This document shows, piece after piece, positions 8,968-18,372 of a DNA stretch of 64,000 bases (its first letter is position 1; the number at the start of each line of letters is the position of its first letter). The DNA is from Acetobacteraceae bacterium (GTDB lineage: Bacteria > Pseudomonadota > Alphaproteobacteria > Acetobacterales > Acetobacteraceae). The stretch lies in contig CP039460.1 of assembly GCA_004843345.1 (NCBI GenBank), positions 1,316,001 through 1,380,000 on the forward strand, read 5' to 3'. The position numbers and the translations under genes were made by a program. The notes beneath the pieces were generated by a model. The model saw only the letters and a list, made by a program, of their open reading frames with translations. It had not been told where the DNA came from and made no database searches.

Positions 8968-10332
8968 TTGGATAATCAGCAAGATTCTGGCCTTCTTGAA
9001 GAAGAAAAAGACCCTCAGAACGTTCTCGTTTTATTGCCATGGGGGCAGGGATCAGTGTCCTCACCACGGGCACAGGCACGCTTGGAGGAGGCTGTCGGCC
9101 TCGCAGGCTCAATCAATTTAAAAATTGTCTGGCAGGGGATTTTCCCATTGCGTGCGCCAAAACCAGCTACGTTGCTGGGAAGCGGACAGGTCGAGGAATT
9201 AAGAGAAATTGCGCTGGCCGCAGGCGCAGGCCTTGTCGTGATTGACCACGCGCTGACGCCGATTCAACAGCGTAACCTTGAAAAAGCCCTCGGCGCAAAA
9301 GTTATCGACAGAACAGGCTTGATCTTAGATATTTTTGGCGCAAGAGCTGCTACCAAAGAAGGTGTCTTGCAGGTTGAGCTGGCGCATTTGGAATATCAGC
9401 GTTCACGCCTTGTGCGCCTTTGGACACATTTGGAGCGCCAGCGTGGCGGATTTGGTTTTTTGGGCGGCCCGGGGGAAACCCAGATGGAAGCCGACCGCCG
9501 TATGATTGGCGCACGCATTATTAAAATTAAGAAAGAACTTGAGCAGGTTCGCAGGACTCGGGGACTTCACCGCCAGTCAAGGGAGCGTGTGCCATTCCCT
9601 GTGATTGCCTTGGTTGGCTATACCAATGCAGGGAAATCAACCTTGTTTAACTGCCTGACAGGGGCGGAGGTGATGGCGAAAGACCAGCTTTTTGCAACGC
9701 TTGATCCCACAATGCGGGAGGTGAGACTCCCTTCAGGGCGTAAGGTGATTTTATCCGACACAGTCGGCTTTATCAGCGATTTGCCTACCGAGTTGGTGGA
9801 GGCCTTTCGGGCAACTTTGGAAGAGGTCGCTTTTGCCGATGTGATTTTGCATGTCAGGGATATTTCCGCCCCTGATACATTGGATCAGAAAAAAGACGTG
9901 CTGGGCGTGCTGGAAAAATTAGAAGAGGATAAGTTCCTCGATGCGAATTGGCGCAACCGTGTTGTGGAGGTGCGCAATAAATGCGACCTTTTGCCTGAAT
10001 TTGGCCTAGAGGACGAAACAGAACAGGAATCTTTGGAACAAGACAGAGATTCTCAGGGTGAGGATTCTAGGGAGTCTGCTCAAAATTTAAGAGTGTCTGC
10101 CCTGACGGGGGAAGGGTGCGAGACGCTTTTAAACACTTTGGATCACGTCTTAATGGCCAATTATACCGTGGAAACCTTTACCCTTCACCCAGAGGAAGGG
10201 GCAAAATGGGCATGGCTGAATCAGAATGGCGAAATTCTTAAAAAAGAGATTTCGGACGAGGGGGAAACAGCCCTGACCGTTCGAATCAGTCCTGCGGATT
10301 TAGACCGGTTTTTCTCTAAATTCCCTTCATAA
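8968..10332 (+). CDS. hflX: Ribosome-associated GTPase HflX
   Basis: GTPase that binds and splits stalled 70S ribosomes. The N-terminal HflX domain includes LLGSGQVEEL, GAKVIDRTGLILDIF and the linker RGGFGFLGGPGETQMEADRR. The G domain has G1 GYTNAGKSTLFN, G3 DTVGFI and G4 NKCD. The start is a TTG at 8968: AGGA lies seven bases upstream and no suitable ATG is near. A short acidic insert (about residues 350-370, rich in Glu, Asp and Ser) lies between G4 and G5. Last gene of the dusB-hflX run, followed by a strong terminator. Confidence 0.95.
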   Translation: MDNQQDSGLLEEEKDPQNVLVLLPWGQGSVSSPRAQARLEEAVGLAGSINLKIVWQGIFPLRAPKPATLLGSGQVEELREIALAAGAGLVVIDHALTPIQQRNLEKALGAKVIDRTGLILDIFGARAATKEGVLQVELAHLEYQRSRLVRLWTHLERQRGGFGFLGGPGETQMEADRRMIGARIIKIKKELEQVRRTRGLHRQSRERVPFPVIALVGYTNAGKSTLFNCLTGAEVMAKDQLFATLDPTMREVRLPSGRKVILSDTVGFISDLPTELVEAFRATLEEVAFADVILHVRDISAPDTLDQKKDVLGVLEKLEEDKFLDANWRNRVVEVRNKCDLLPEFGLEDETEQESLEQDRDSQGEDSRESAQNLRVSALTGEGCETLLNTLDHVLMANYTVETFTLHPEEGAKWAWLNQNGEILKKEISDEGETALTVRISPADLDRFFSKFPS

Positions 10333-10353
10333 TTTCCTCGAGAGAGAGGAGAG

Positions 10354-10375
10354 AAAGCGCCCTTTGGCGCTTTTT
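10354..10375 (+). terminator. Rho-independent terminator after hflX
   Basis: An 8-bp perfect stem (AAAGCGCC with GGCGCTTT), a CTTT loop and a short T run. It closes the dusB-hflX operon and separates it from the island downstream. Confidence 0.85.
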
Positions 10376-10689
10376 GAAGTTTTGAACTGAAGGAAATGTG
10401 TGCTGCGCCCTTGGTAAAAAAAGAGGAAAAAATGTTACACTTTTTCGTTTTTACGCCTTTTTTAAGAGGGGGGTTTGCACATGTCTGTAAGGGCTTTTAA
10501 AGTAAACGGGATATAAGAAAATATGAAGTGAACTGTGTATAGAGCCTCCTTCATAAAAAGAGAGGGAAATCTGGGCTTTATATTGTTTTTCAAGGAAATA
10601 GCCCGTCTTGGGACTCCAAGAGGGCCAGATAGATATAAGCAATTTAAACGTCTTTTCCCTCAGCAAAGAGGATAACAATTAGGTATTTT
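10376..10689. promoter_or_regulatory. Leader/promoter region of the large repeat-Hint gene
   Basis: This 314-base stretch lies between the hflX terminator and the ATG at 10690. It is AT-rich and must contain the promoter for the first island gene, since a strong terminator precedes it. AGGT five bases before the ATG can serve as ribosome site. I see no convincing gene: a minus-strand reading frame here (10451-10678) has no recognisable domain. No operator palindrome stands out. Confidence 0.35.
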
Positions 10690-13600
10690 ATGGCAGACCA
10701 GAACAACCTCTCCGCAAATCAAGCAGATGAAAATTCAACCGCTATTTCTGATGGGGCGAGTGTTGCGCCAACGGGGCAGGAAACCGCGCTCGCTGCCTTG
10801 AGGCAGGCACAAGGCGTGTTTGCCGCAGGAATCGCAACGCCTGCAACGACGCATCTTGTAGATGGTGCGACAGTGACCGTTACGGGGACGTATTCTGGTA
10901 ATAATGCTGGAGGGGCTGTTTGGAATGGCACCTATTATAACAGCATTGTCGATCAAACAGGCTCAAGCAATGATATTACGATTGAGGCTGGAACGGTTAC
11001 CTCAAAGGGCGGTTTTTTAGAGCCAAATGGCACTTATGCAGGAGATGCAACCGTTAATGTCGGAGCTGGGGATGTTATTAACGGTGTTACAATTAATGGC
11101 GGAGCCATCAGCGCCCTTGCAGGCGGTACAGTAGATAATGCCGTGGCAGCCGCTTCTAAATATGCAGGCGGTCTCTTGGGTGCAGGGGCGGTAAATTTTT
11201 CTGGTGCAATTACAGCCGATGGTGCAAAGGCCGTTGTGAATGGGGCGACCGCAAATTCAGGCGCAATTATTCAGGCTATCAATGACGGTACAGTTGATAA
11301 CGCTGTTGTGAATGCCAGCGGTGTCGCTGTTGCAGGTACAGCTGGTGTGATTGACGGTGCGGCTGTTAATGCTGGCGGTGTGCTGAGCGCTTCTGGCGGC
11401 GTCGTTGATAATGCGGCTGTTAATGGCGGATTGGCTGTTGCCAGTGCTGGCGGTATCATGGATAGTGCTTCGGCAATTTCGGGTGGTATTGTGCAGGCTG
11501 CGAGTGGCGGTATCGTTAATCATGCAGAGGCAAATGCAAACGGTATTGTGCAGGCGAATAGTGGTGTCGTTAATGGTGTCGATGTGGCTGCCTCTGGAAC
11601 GGCCTATGCCACGGCGGGGGGTATTGTTAATAATGCCAATGTTGCCGCAAGCGGAACAGCCTACGCTACAGCAGGCGGATTTGTTGACGGGGCAACTCTC
11701 GCTGCAGGGGCTTCAGTTTATGCCACTGGCGGTGGGGTTATTGAGGCGACAGATAGCAATCACAATGTTTCTGGGGCACAGATTCAGGCGGGTGGTTCTG
11801 GCTTGGCTGAAAATGGCGGAACGCTTGCTGGTCTTACAATGTCTGGTTCGCCTGAGCAGGACGCTGGGGTTAATGGTCTTAAGCATGATGCAACGCCTGC
11901 AATGGCAACCGCTCAAAATGGCGGGATTATTGATGGCGTGACGATGGCAGGTGCTGGAACGCTTGTTGATGGCAGCGGTGGTCTTGTCAGTGGATTGGAT
12001 GCTTCAGCCTATTTTAGTAATCCAGGTGCGTTGTATGGAAATATCCATGGTGTTCCTGTTGTAACGGTTTCTGGCGGTTCGCTTGTAGATGCGACAATTA
12101 ACGGTGCTGCTGGGACAGGTGCTGGCGCAACGTTGAACGTGCTTGCTGGTGGGCAGGTGGAAAATGTTGCCATTGGAACGAGTGCTGTGGCGAATGTTGG
12201 GGGCGGTGGTTTTGCTAATCATGCGACGGCTTTGGGTGGCGGTACGGTTGAAGCCACCGGCAGTGGTGTCGTTGACGGGGGGACAGCAGAAAAAGGTGGT
12301 ACGCTTGTTGCTGTCAGTGGGGGGACGCTGGTAGGCGGTATGGTTCAGGATGGCGGCCAGATGCTGGTTTCCAACGGCGGTGTGCTGGAGGCTTCTGGTG
12401 GCGGTGCCGTGATTGATAGTGCAGGTGTTGGCGGTGGCGGAACATTGCTTGCAACTGATGGCGGTGTTGTTAAAGATATTAATCTTTCTGGAATCGGATC
12501 AGAAGTTGCTGGCGCAGGGATTGGCGATCTTAAGGGCGGTGTTGTTCTTCCAGGAGAAGGTGGTAGCAATATTGTCGTTAGCGTTGAGAGTCAGGGTGTC
12601 CTGTCTAATGTCTCCGTAGGAATGGCGGCAACTGCGAATGTTGGGGCTGGCGGTACAATTCAAGGCGGTGTAGTGGAGGGGCAGTATTCCTCCAATGCTC
12701 TGGGTGCTTTCGGCGCAACTGTCGCCTTTATTTCCGGTGCAAGTGCCGTTGTAAATGTCAATGATGGCGGTGTCGCTAATCATGAGACGGTCTCTGTTTT
12801 TGGAACGATGAATGCCAATAATGGCGCAAATCTTTCAAACGATACAGCAGTCGGCGGAACTGTAAATGTCAATGCGGGTGCTGTGGTGAGCAATGTGCAA
12901 GTCTCTGCAATGATAGATACAGGTGGGATTTTGGGCTTTGGCGCAAAAACCTATGACGGTGTCGTTAATGTAAGTGGTGCTGGCGCTGTTGTAGATACAG
13001 GTCTTGCAGGAGCGAGTGGTACGCTTCAGGCAGTGAGTGGCGGTAAAATTACCGATGCAATAGCGGCGGCTAACGGAACAGTTTTTGCCAATGCTGGCGG
13101 TGATATTCAAAATGCGATTGCCCAAGCAGGTGGTTCGGTGCAGGCTTCTGGTGCTGCGGCTGTTGTCAATAATGCGACAGCAGAAAAAGGTGGTACGGTT
13201 ATTGCAACGGGTCTTGGAATGGTTAACGGCGGAACACTGCTTGATGGTGGTACGTTGCTGGCTTCCTCTGGCGGTATTCTTGATGCGGGCGATTCAAACC
13301 ATAATCTCATTGGCGGTACGGCTAGTAACGGCGGAACTATCCTTGCAAGCAATGGTGGTACGGTTCTCAATGGTGCGATCGTGGGTAGTGGTTCGGAATA
13401 TGCTGGTGGAAGTGTAATTAGCATTCCTCTTGCTACAGGAGCCCCCGTCTATGCGACCGTAGGTAACGGCGGTGTTTTTTCGAATTTTTCTGCGGGTGCT
13501 GGCGGAACGGTTGACGTTGGAAACGGAGGGCGTATTGAAGGAATTCAGGCGCAAGGTCTTGCTAGTGATTTACAAATCTCCGGCGTGGCTGGGATTTACT

Positions 13601-16600
13601 CAGGTGGTTCAGTTATTATTAATGTTGATGGTGGCGGTACGATTGATGGCGGTGAGGTCGGCATTTACGGAACGGTAAATGAGACGGGTGATAAGGCTGC
13701 AGTTAATAATGTTACCCTTGGTGGAAGCTATTTAGCAGATGCTGATCTGCCGCTGGTCAGTCGTGCATGGGGTGGATATGTTGGCGCAACCATGAATGTC
13801 GCCGCAGCAGGTGCCACAGCGTCAAACATTACGGTCGATGGAGGCGCTTTGGCGCAGGCCTCGGCTGCGGGTGCAACCATTCTTGGTGGTACAGCTGTGG
13901 GTACAGCTGGTGGAAACGGTGGACATGCAGCTGGTGGTGTTATCGCCGCACAGGCAAATGGCGCAGTGGTTGAAGGGGCGACCGCATTAAGCGGCGGTAT
14001 TATCGTTGCGGGAACATCTGGCGCAACTGCTGGCGGAACAGCCTATGCAGGTGGTACAATTACGTTGGGGGCAAACGGTGGTCTTGCAGCGCTAATCCAT
14101 CCTTATAATGGTGAGGGTGCTGTTATTTCTAATGCAACCTTATTCTCAGGTGCGACTTTGTACAGTTCTGGTGCTGAGGGTCTTTTGGGAATTGGACAGC
14201 GGCTTGCTGGAAGCGGTCTGGTTGCTGGCGCAACTTATAGCAATATTACCTTTAATGACAGTCAGGCACTCGTTGCCCGTCAGGGGTCAATGTTTGGCGC
14301 AACAGCAAATGCAGGTGCGAATGCGGCCTTTGTTGGAAGCGGGATTTATGTCTCTGGTGCAACGGCGCTTGGAGGCATTACCAATGATGGTAATGGTTCC
14401 GCTGGCACTTATCAAGGGGCTTCGATTGACGCTATCAATGGCGGTACGGTTCTTGCTGGAACAGCCATGTCTGGTGGAGCGCTTGTTGCGGGTGGTGTTA
14501 AAAAACTTGGCGACAATCCAATTGCCGCTTTGATAAGTGATCCGGGTGACGGCATTTCGTTGGTTAAAGACGGCCATATTATGGGCGGCGGTTTCGGAAT
14601 GGTTGGCGGTAACTCTAACCTTGTAGTGAAAAAGAATGGTTCCAGCTTAAATGTTGACGGTGCAGGGATTTTCTCTGATGCGGTTGTTGATGCCCACGGT
14701 ATGATGGATGTGAACGGCAGTGGTACATTCAATGGCGGTACGGTGGCTGGTTTTGCCCTTGGTGAAAGTGGTGGTACGATTGAGAATGCCCTCTTTAGTG
14801 GTGCTGCTGATGGTGGTCAGGGTGGCGTGAATGCTTATTTGGATACAGGAGCTGTTGCAAATAACAATACGATAGAGAGTGGCGCTGTCATGTCCCTCGG
14901 CGGCGGTGTTGGGATGAATAATACGGTGCAGGCTGGTGGTGTTATGGCTGTTGGTGGGGGGAATTCCTACTATATTAGTCAAGGTGGGGATGATAAACCC
15001 GTTATTCAGTCAGGGGCAGATATTCATTACGGTACGGCTATCAGTACCCTTGTTGGAGATAACGGTACGAATGTTGTTCAACCTGGTGGTGTAGATTCTC
15101 ATGCAACGGTGGCGGCAGGGGGAACTATGCAAGTTCAATCTGGTGCTGTAGCCTATGCGGCGACGGTGATGAATGGTATGGATACTTATGCTGGTGGCAC
15201 AATGCTGACAGATTCTTTAGGTGATGATGGGGTACAAATTTCTGCAGGTGCGAATTTTTCAGATGGTACATTAGTGGATGGGGCTGGGGATGGTAAAACT
15301 CCCGTTGTTATGGGAGGGCTTATTAGGGTTGAGCCAGGAGCGACTGTTACTGATCTTTATATGGGGCATTACGGTCAGATTGAGGTTGTTGGTGTTCAAT
15401 CCAATGCAGGAGAGAGTGTTACGTATGCACATAATACCATTACTTTAATGTCAGATGGTGTTGGTGTTTGGAGCGCTACCTTGGCAGGAGCCTATAATCC
15501 AAGTTCTTTTCAAGTTTGGGATGATAATGGTACGGCAACGATCGTTTATGATACCTGCTTCCTTCGTGGTACACTGATTTCTACCCCACGGGGCAAAATT
15601 GCAGTTCAGGATTTAAAAGAAGGTGAAACCATTTGGGCGATGGTTGATGGCAAGCAGATTGAGCGTGAAATCACCTCTGTCCGCCATGAAACCAATAAGC
15701 TTGATAAAACCTTGCCTGTTGATCTGGCTGGCTGGGCGGTTTGTGTCAAAGCAGGCGCTTTCGGCGATAATCTTCCAGAACGTGATTTGCGTGTGACTGC
15801 AGAGCATAGCTTCCTCTTTGAGGGGCGCTTTGTGCCAGTCCGCATGCTGGTCAATGGCAGAACCATTTTCTACGATACGTCCTTGCCGTCCTTTGAATAT
15901 TTCCATCTGGAAACAGAGCCTCATTCCGTCATTATCGCTGAAGGCGTCTTGACGGAAAGCTGGCTCAATACCGAGGATCGCCGTCAGGTTTTCAATGTCG
16001 CAAGCGATGTGGCCCGTTTGGATCGCATTCCAAGCCGTTCTTGGGAAAAAGATGCCGCTGCGCCACAGGATGTCTCTGCAGGTTTTGTCGGCAGAATTTG
16101 GAAACAGATCGAGGAACGTGCTGTTTCTGAAAATGTCCCTGCGGTTGCTGGCGCAGAGCAGAAATTCACCAAAAATCCTGCGCTTTCCTTGCGTTTGGAC
16201 GATGGCAAATTGCTCAAAGCCACCAAAAAACGCGGCAATCAGTATTTCTTCCAAATTCCAGCAGGCAGAAAGGCTGAGGCGTTGGTTTCCAAAGTCTTCC
16301 GTCCTTCTGAATCTGTCGGGCCTTGGATGGATGACCGCCGTCAACTTGGTGTGCTGGTCGGTAAAATGACTGTGGGTCTTGGGGAGGGCTTCCGTTCTGT
16401 TGAGGCGCATCATCAGGTCGCCAACGCTCAGGGATGGGACGTTGTTGAAAACAGCCCATGCCGTTGGACAAAAGGCAATGCTGTCCTGCCAATGCTTGGC
16501 AATGAAGAGGAACTCCGCTTTGGATATTCTCTCCTTGTTGAAGTTCTCGCAGGCGGGCCTTATCCAGAACAGGAATCCGCAGAAGATTTGTCTGTTTCTT

Positions 16601-16617
16601 TCCAGAAAGAGGCCTAA
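10690..16617 (+). CDS. Giant AIDA-like repeat protein with C-terminal Hint domain
   Basis: 1975 residues. After about 85 low-complexity N-terminal residues with no signal peptide, residues 90 to about 1540 are a beta-solenoid-like array of imperfect 18-19-residue units (GG, V/I, D/N-N/G-A, V, then GG and a short Ala/Ser turn), like AIDA-I/TibA strand-loop-strand repeats. A bridging domain (about 1545-1620) leads to a Hint domain. Its nucleophile candidate is Cys1623 in TCFLRGTLISTPRG, and T1703-A-E-H1706 is the block B motif. About 200 conserved residues follow (FRPSESVGPW, DDRRQLGVLVG). There is no autotransporter barrel, so export must use another route. The two TibC-type glycosyltransferases downstream are the likely modifiers. 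Role as an adhesin or surface layer is inferred. Confidence 0.85.
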   Translation: MADQNNLSANQADENSTAISDGASVAPTGQETALAALRQAQGVFAAGIATPATTHLVDGATVTVTGTYSGNNAGGAVWNGTYYNSIVDQTGSSNDITIEAGTVTSKGGFLEPNGTYAGDATVNVGAGDVINGVTINGGAISALAGGTVDNAVAAASKYAGGLLGAGAVNFSGAITADGAKAVVNGATANSGAIIQAINDGTVDNAVVNASGVAVAGTAGVIDGAAVNAGGVLSASGGVVDNAAVNGGLAVASAGGIMDSASAISGGIVQAASGGIVNHAEANANGIVQANSGVVNGVDVAASGTAYATAGGIVNNANVAASGTAYATAGGFVDGATLAAGASVYATGGGVIEATDSNHNVSGAQIQAGGSGLAENGGTLAGLTMSGSPEQDAGVNGLKHDATPAMATAQNGGIIDGVTMAGAGTLVDGSGGLVSGLDASAYFSNPGALYGNIHGVPVVTVSGGSLVDATINGAAGTGAGATLNVLAGGQVENVAIGTSAVANVGGGGFANHATALGGGTVEATGSGVVDGGTAEKGGTLVAVSGGTLVGGMVQDGGQMLVSNGGVLEASGGGAVIDSAGVGGGGTLLATDGGVVKDINLSGIGSEVAGAGIGDLKGGVVLPGEGGSNIVVSVESQGVLSNVSVGMAATANVGAGGTIQGGVVEGQYSSNALGAFGATVAFISGASAVVNVNDGGVANHETVSVFGTMNANNGANLSNDTAVGGTVNVNAGAVVSNVQVSAMIDTGGILGFGAKTYDGVVNVSGAGAVVDTGLAGASGTLQAVSGGKITDAIAAANGTVFANAGGDIQNAIAQAGGSVQASGAAAVVNNATAEKGGTVIATGLGMVNGGTLLDGGTLLASSGGILDAGDSNHNLIGGTASNGGTILASNGGTVLNGAIVGSGSEYAGGSVISIPLATGAPVYATVGNGGVFSNFSAGAGGTVDVGNGGRIEGIQAQGLASDLQISGVAGIYSGGSVIINVDGGGTIDGGEVGIYGTVNETGDKAAVNNVTLGGSYLADADLPLVSRAWGGYVGATMNVAAAGATASNITVDGGALAQASAAGATILGGTAVGTAGGNGGHAAGGVIAAQANGAVVEGATALSGGIIVAGTSGATAGGTAYAGGTITLGANGGLAALIHPYNGEGAVISNATLFSGATLYSSGAEGLLGIGQRLAGSGLVAGATYSNITFNDSQALVARQGSMFGATANAGANAAFVGSGIYVSGATALGGITNDGNGSAGTYQGASIDAINGGTVLAGTAMSGGALVAGGVKKLGDNPIAALISDPGDGISLVKDGHIMGGGFGMVGGNSNLVVKKNGSSLNVDGAGIFSDAVVDAHGMMDVNGSGTFNGGTVAGFALGESGGTIENALFSGAADGGQGGVNAYLDTGAVANNNTIESGAVMSLGGGVGMNNTVQAGGVMAVGGGNSYYISQGGDDKPVIQSGADIHYGTAISTLVGDNGTNVVQPGGVDSHATVAAGGTMQVQSGAVAYAATVMNGMDTYAGGTMLTDSLGDDGVQISAGANFSDGTLVDGAGDGKTPVVMGGLIRVEPGATVTDLYMGHYGQIEVVGVQSNAGESVTYAHNTITLMSDGVGVWSATLAGAYNPSSFQVWDDNGTATIVYDTCFLRGTLISTPRGKIAVQDLKEGETIWAMVDGKQIEREITSVRHETNKLDKTLPVDLAGWAVCVKAGAFGDNLPERDLRVTAEHSFLFEGRFVPVRMLVNGRTIFYDTSLPSFEYFHLETEPHSVIIAEGVLTESWLNTEDRRQVFNVASDVARLDRIPSRSWEKDAAAPQDVSAGFVGRIWKQIEERAVSENVPAVAGAEQKFTKNPALSLRLDDGKLLKATKKRGNQYFFQIPAGRKAEALVSKVFRPSESVGPWMDDRRQLGVLVGKMTVGLGEGFRSVEAHHQVANAQGWDVVENSPCRWTKGNAVLPMLGNEEELRFGYSLLVEVLAGGPYPEQESAEDLSVSFQKEA

Positions 16618-16626
16618 TCGCTTAAC

Positions 16627-16661
16627 AAAGGGCAGGTTTGATTTTTTAAGCCTGCCCTTTT
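16627..16661 (+). terminator. Terminator after the large repeat-Hint gene
   Basis: AAAGGGCAGG pairs with CCTGCCCTTT across an AT-rich loop, followed by T. It gives the first island gene its own 3' end, although the next ATG lies only about 30 bases on, so some read-through probably supplies that gene. Confidence 0.75.
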
Positions 16662-16691
16662 GATATAAAGGACGGGATAAAAAGAAACGGA

Positions 16692-18227
16692 ATGCCTGAT
16701 CAATTTGTAGCCTGCAATGCCGCCTTGTACCCGGAGCGCACCGCTTTGGATTTCCAAGGCGGTTCGTTGACATTTTTGGCCTTGGAACGAGTCATTCAAA
16801 AAATTGCTTCGGTTCTGATACCGCTTAAAACGCAAGCGCCCCGCCTTGTTGCGATTGATTTTGAGAATTATCTTCACCATTGGATGATTTTTTTAGCGCT
16901 TTCCCGTCTTTCTCTAACCTGTTGCACGCTGCCGCCAGAGGCCGCAGGCGAAACGAAAGAGGCGCTTGAAGCCTTAGCCCCCGATGTGATTATCGGCGGA
17001 AAAGCCATTGAAAGCGCTTCTCAAAATTTTGAATATTTGACCCTTGGCCCTGAATGGTTTCAGCAAATTTTTGTTGCCGAACCGCCAGCAGCCATAAATA
17101 CGCTTTCTCAGCCTGATTTCGAAATCTCCGAAACCAGCCCTTTTTATGTCGCTTTGGCAGGGGCTTCGGTGGGTGGATTTCAGCCTGTGATTTTGACACG
17201 CTCTAAGGTGCGTGAGGGGGGCTCACGCCTGCTTTGGATGGATGCAGTGATGTCCGAAACGCCTGTCCGTCCGATTTTTGTCTCTACCGTTCACCCTTCT
17301 ATGCTGACAGGGTTTTTGTCGGTTTGTTCCGCTCTGTCGAGCGGGGCGCTGGTGCGCTTTCACAATCCAGCCAATCCTGCGGCTGCCTTTGCAGGGAAAG
17401 GGCCTTTCCTTGCGATTTTAACCCCTTCGCATTTAGCGATTGTGCTCGATTCCATAGGGCCTGTGCGTTATGCCCTTCCTGATATTTCTCTCGTTTTGGG
17501 AGGCGGGCGAGCCAGTAACCGGCTTTTAGAGCGTTGTTATAAATCTTTTACACAAAATGTACGTTTGGTTTATGCAACAGATGAAACGGGGCCTATTACG
17601 ATGGTCTCTGGAAGCCAGCGTATTGCGCCCGAACATGCAGGGCCTGTGATGCCTTGGGCCGATGTTAAAATTCTTGATGAGGACGGCGAGCCTGTTCCAA
17701 TGGGTGAGATGGGAGAGATTTGGGTTCGTGTGGACGATGGGATTTCGGGCTATCAAACCGTTAATTCTGTCAGGGGCGCTTATTTTGGCGCTAACGCCCG
17801 CTATTTCCAAAATGGCTGGTTTTTTACAGGGGATCGGGGAAAACTCTTTTTTAAAAACGGCATTCGGGAAATTTGGCTCGAAGGGCGTGCCGATGATTTG
17901 GTAACGCTCGGGGGTGGTAAATATGATTTAGCCAAAATCGATGCCGTGTTGGCGGAAGACCCCAATGTGCAAGATGCTGGCAGTTTCATTTATACGGACG
18001 GCGAGGGCAGAGAGCGCCTTTCCTGTGCTGTTGTGCCCAAAGAAGGCTGTGAATTGGATTTTAAATCTTTAAGCAAACGCTTTCATGATCTTTATCCGGG
18101 TTTGCCGCCCTTGCCGCTTTTTCGGACGACTCGCCTGCCACGGGATAATTTTGGCATGGTGGAACGCCATTTGCTTGCCGCTGGCATCAAAGGGAGAATT
18201 CCCGAAAAATTAGGCGGAGAGGCTTAA
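16692..18227 (+). CDS. Degenerate ANL-superfamily (AMP-ligase-like) protein
   Basis: 511 residues with the overall fold of acyl-CoA synthetases and adenylation domains: an A5-like YATDETG, A7 GWFFTGDRG and A8 LEGRADDLVTLGGGKYD. Key catalytic parts are altered. The A3 phosphate loop, normally rich in Ser/Thr/Gly with PKG, reads LAGASVGGFQPVILTR. The A10 lysine of the usual GK motif is Met489 in NFGMVERH. By family knowledge this should greatly weaken adenylate formation, so it may be a binding or scaffold protein, or catalyse only the second half-reaction. It sits between the two repeat-Hint genes. GGA directly before the ATG is a poor ribosome site. Function unproven. Confidence 0.72.
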   Translation: MPDQFVACNAALYPERTALDFQGGSLTFLALERVIQKIASVLIPLKTQAPRLVAIDFENYLHHWMIFLALSRLSLTCCTLPPEAAGETKEALEALAPDVIIGGKAIESASQNFEYLTLGPEWFQQIFVAEPPAAINTLSQPDFEISETSPFYVALAGASVGGFQPVILTRSKVREGGSRLLWMDAVMSETPVRPIFVSTVHPSMLTGFLSVCSALSSGALVRFHNPANPAAAFAGKGPFLAILTPSHLAIVLDSIGPVRYALPDISLVLGGGRASNRLLERCYKSFTQNVRLVYATDETGPITMVSGSQRIAPEHAGPVMPWADVKILDEDGEPVPMGEMGEIWVRVDDGISGYQTVNSVRGAYFGANARYFQNGWFFTGDRGKLFFKNGIREIWLEGRADDLVTLGGGKYDLAKIDAVLAEDPNVQDAGSFIYTDGEGRERLSCAVVPKEGCELDFKSLSKRFHDLYPGLPPLPLFRTTRLPRDNFGMVERHLLAAGIKGRIPEKLGGEA

Positions 18228-18267
18228 ATCTCCCTCTTTTCAAGTGCCATTGAAAGGGGAGATTTTT
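18226..18267 (+). terminator. Terminator overlapping the end of the ANL-like gene
   Basis: AAATCTCCC pairs with GGGAGATTT, with extra CTTT/AAAG pairing inside, then a T run. It begins at the stop codon of the ANL-like gene and isolates it from the second repeat-Hint gene. Confidence 0.75.
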
Positions 18268-18372
18268 CTCTCTGGACAAGGAAAATTAAATCAGAAAGAA
18301 TGGTCTTCTTTAACCTTTTATTTTTAGAGGGGTTTTTCTCCTTCATGTTAGGTCGGAAGAAAACTGATTTAT

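Noticed and set aside
10451..10678. 75-residue minus-strand frame before the large repeat gene
   Set aside because: No ribosome site, no domain, and it spans the expected promoter region.
11405..11941. Alternate-frame Leu/Val/Arg-rich proteins within the repeat gene
   Set aside because: Caused by the GGC/GGT-rich repeat codons read out of frame; composition artefact.
11100..15300. CRISPR or DNA-level satellite array
   Set aside because: The periodicity is of the encoded 18-19-residue protein repeat; nucleotide units are diverged, without constant spacers.
15613..16773. 386-residue minus-strand frame opposite the Hint domain
   Set aside because: Lies wholly opposite a clearly coding, motif-bearing region, has no recognisable domain, and a terminator for the plus-strand gene falls inside it.
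16692..18227. Calling the ANL-like gene a pseudogene
   Set aside because: The frame is intact over 511 codons with several conserved motifs, so a repurposed protein is more likely than decay.
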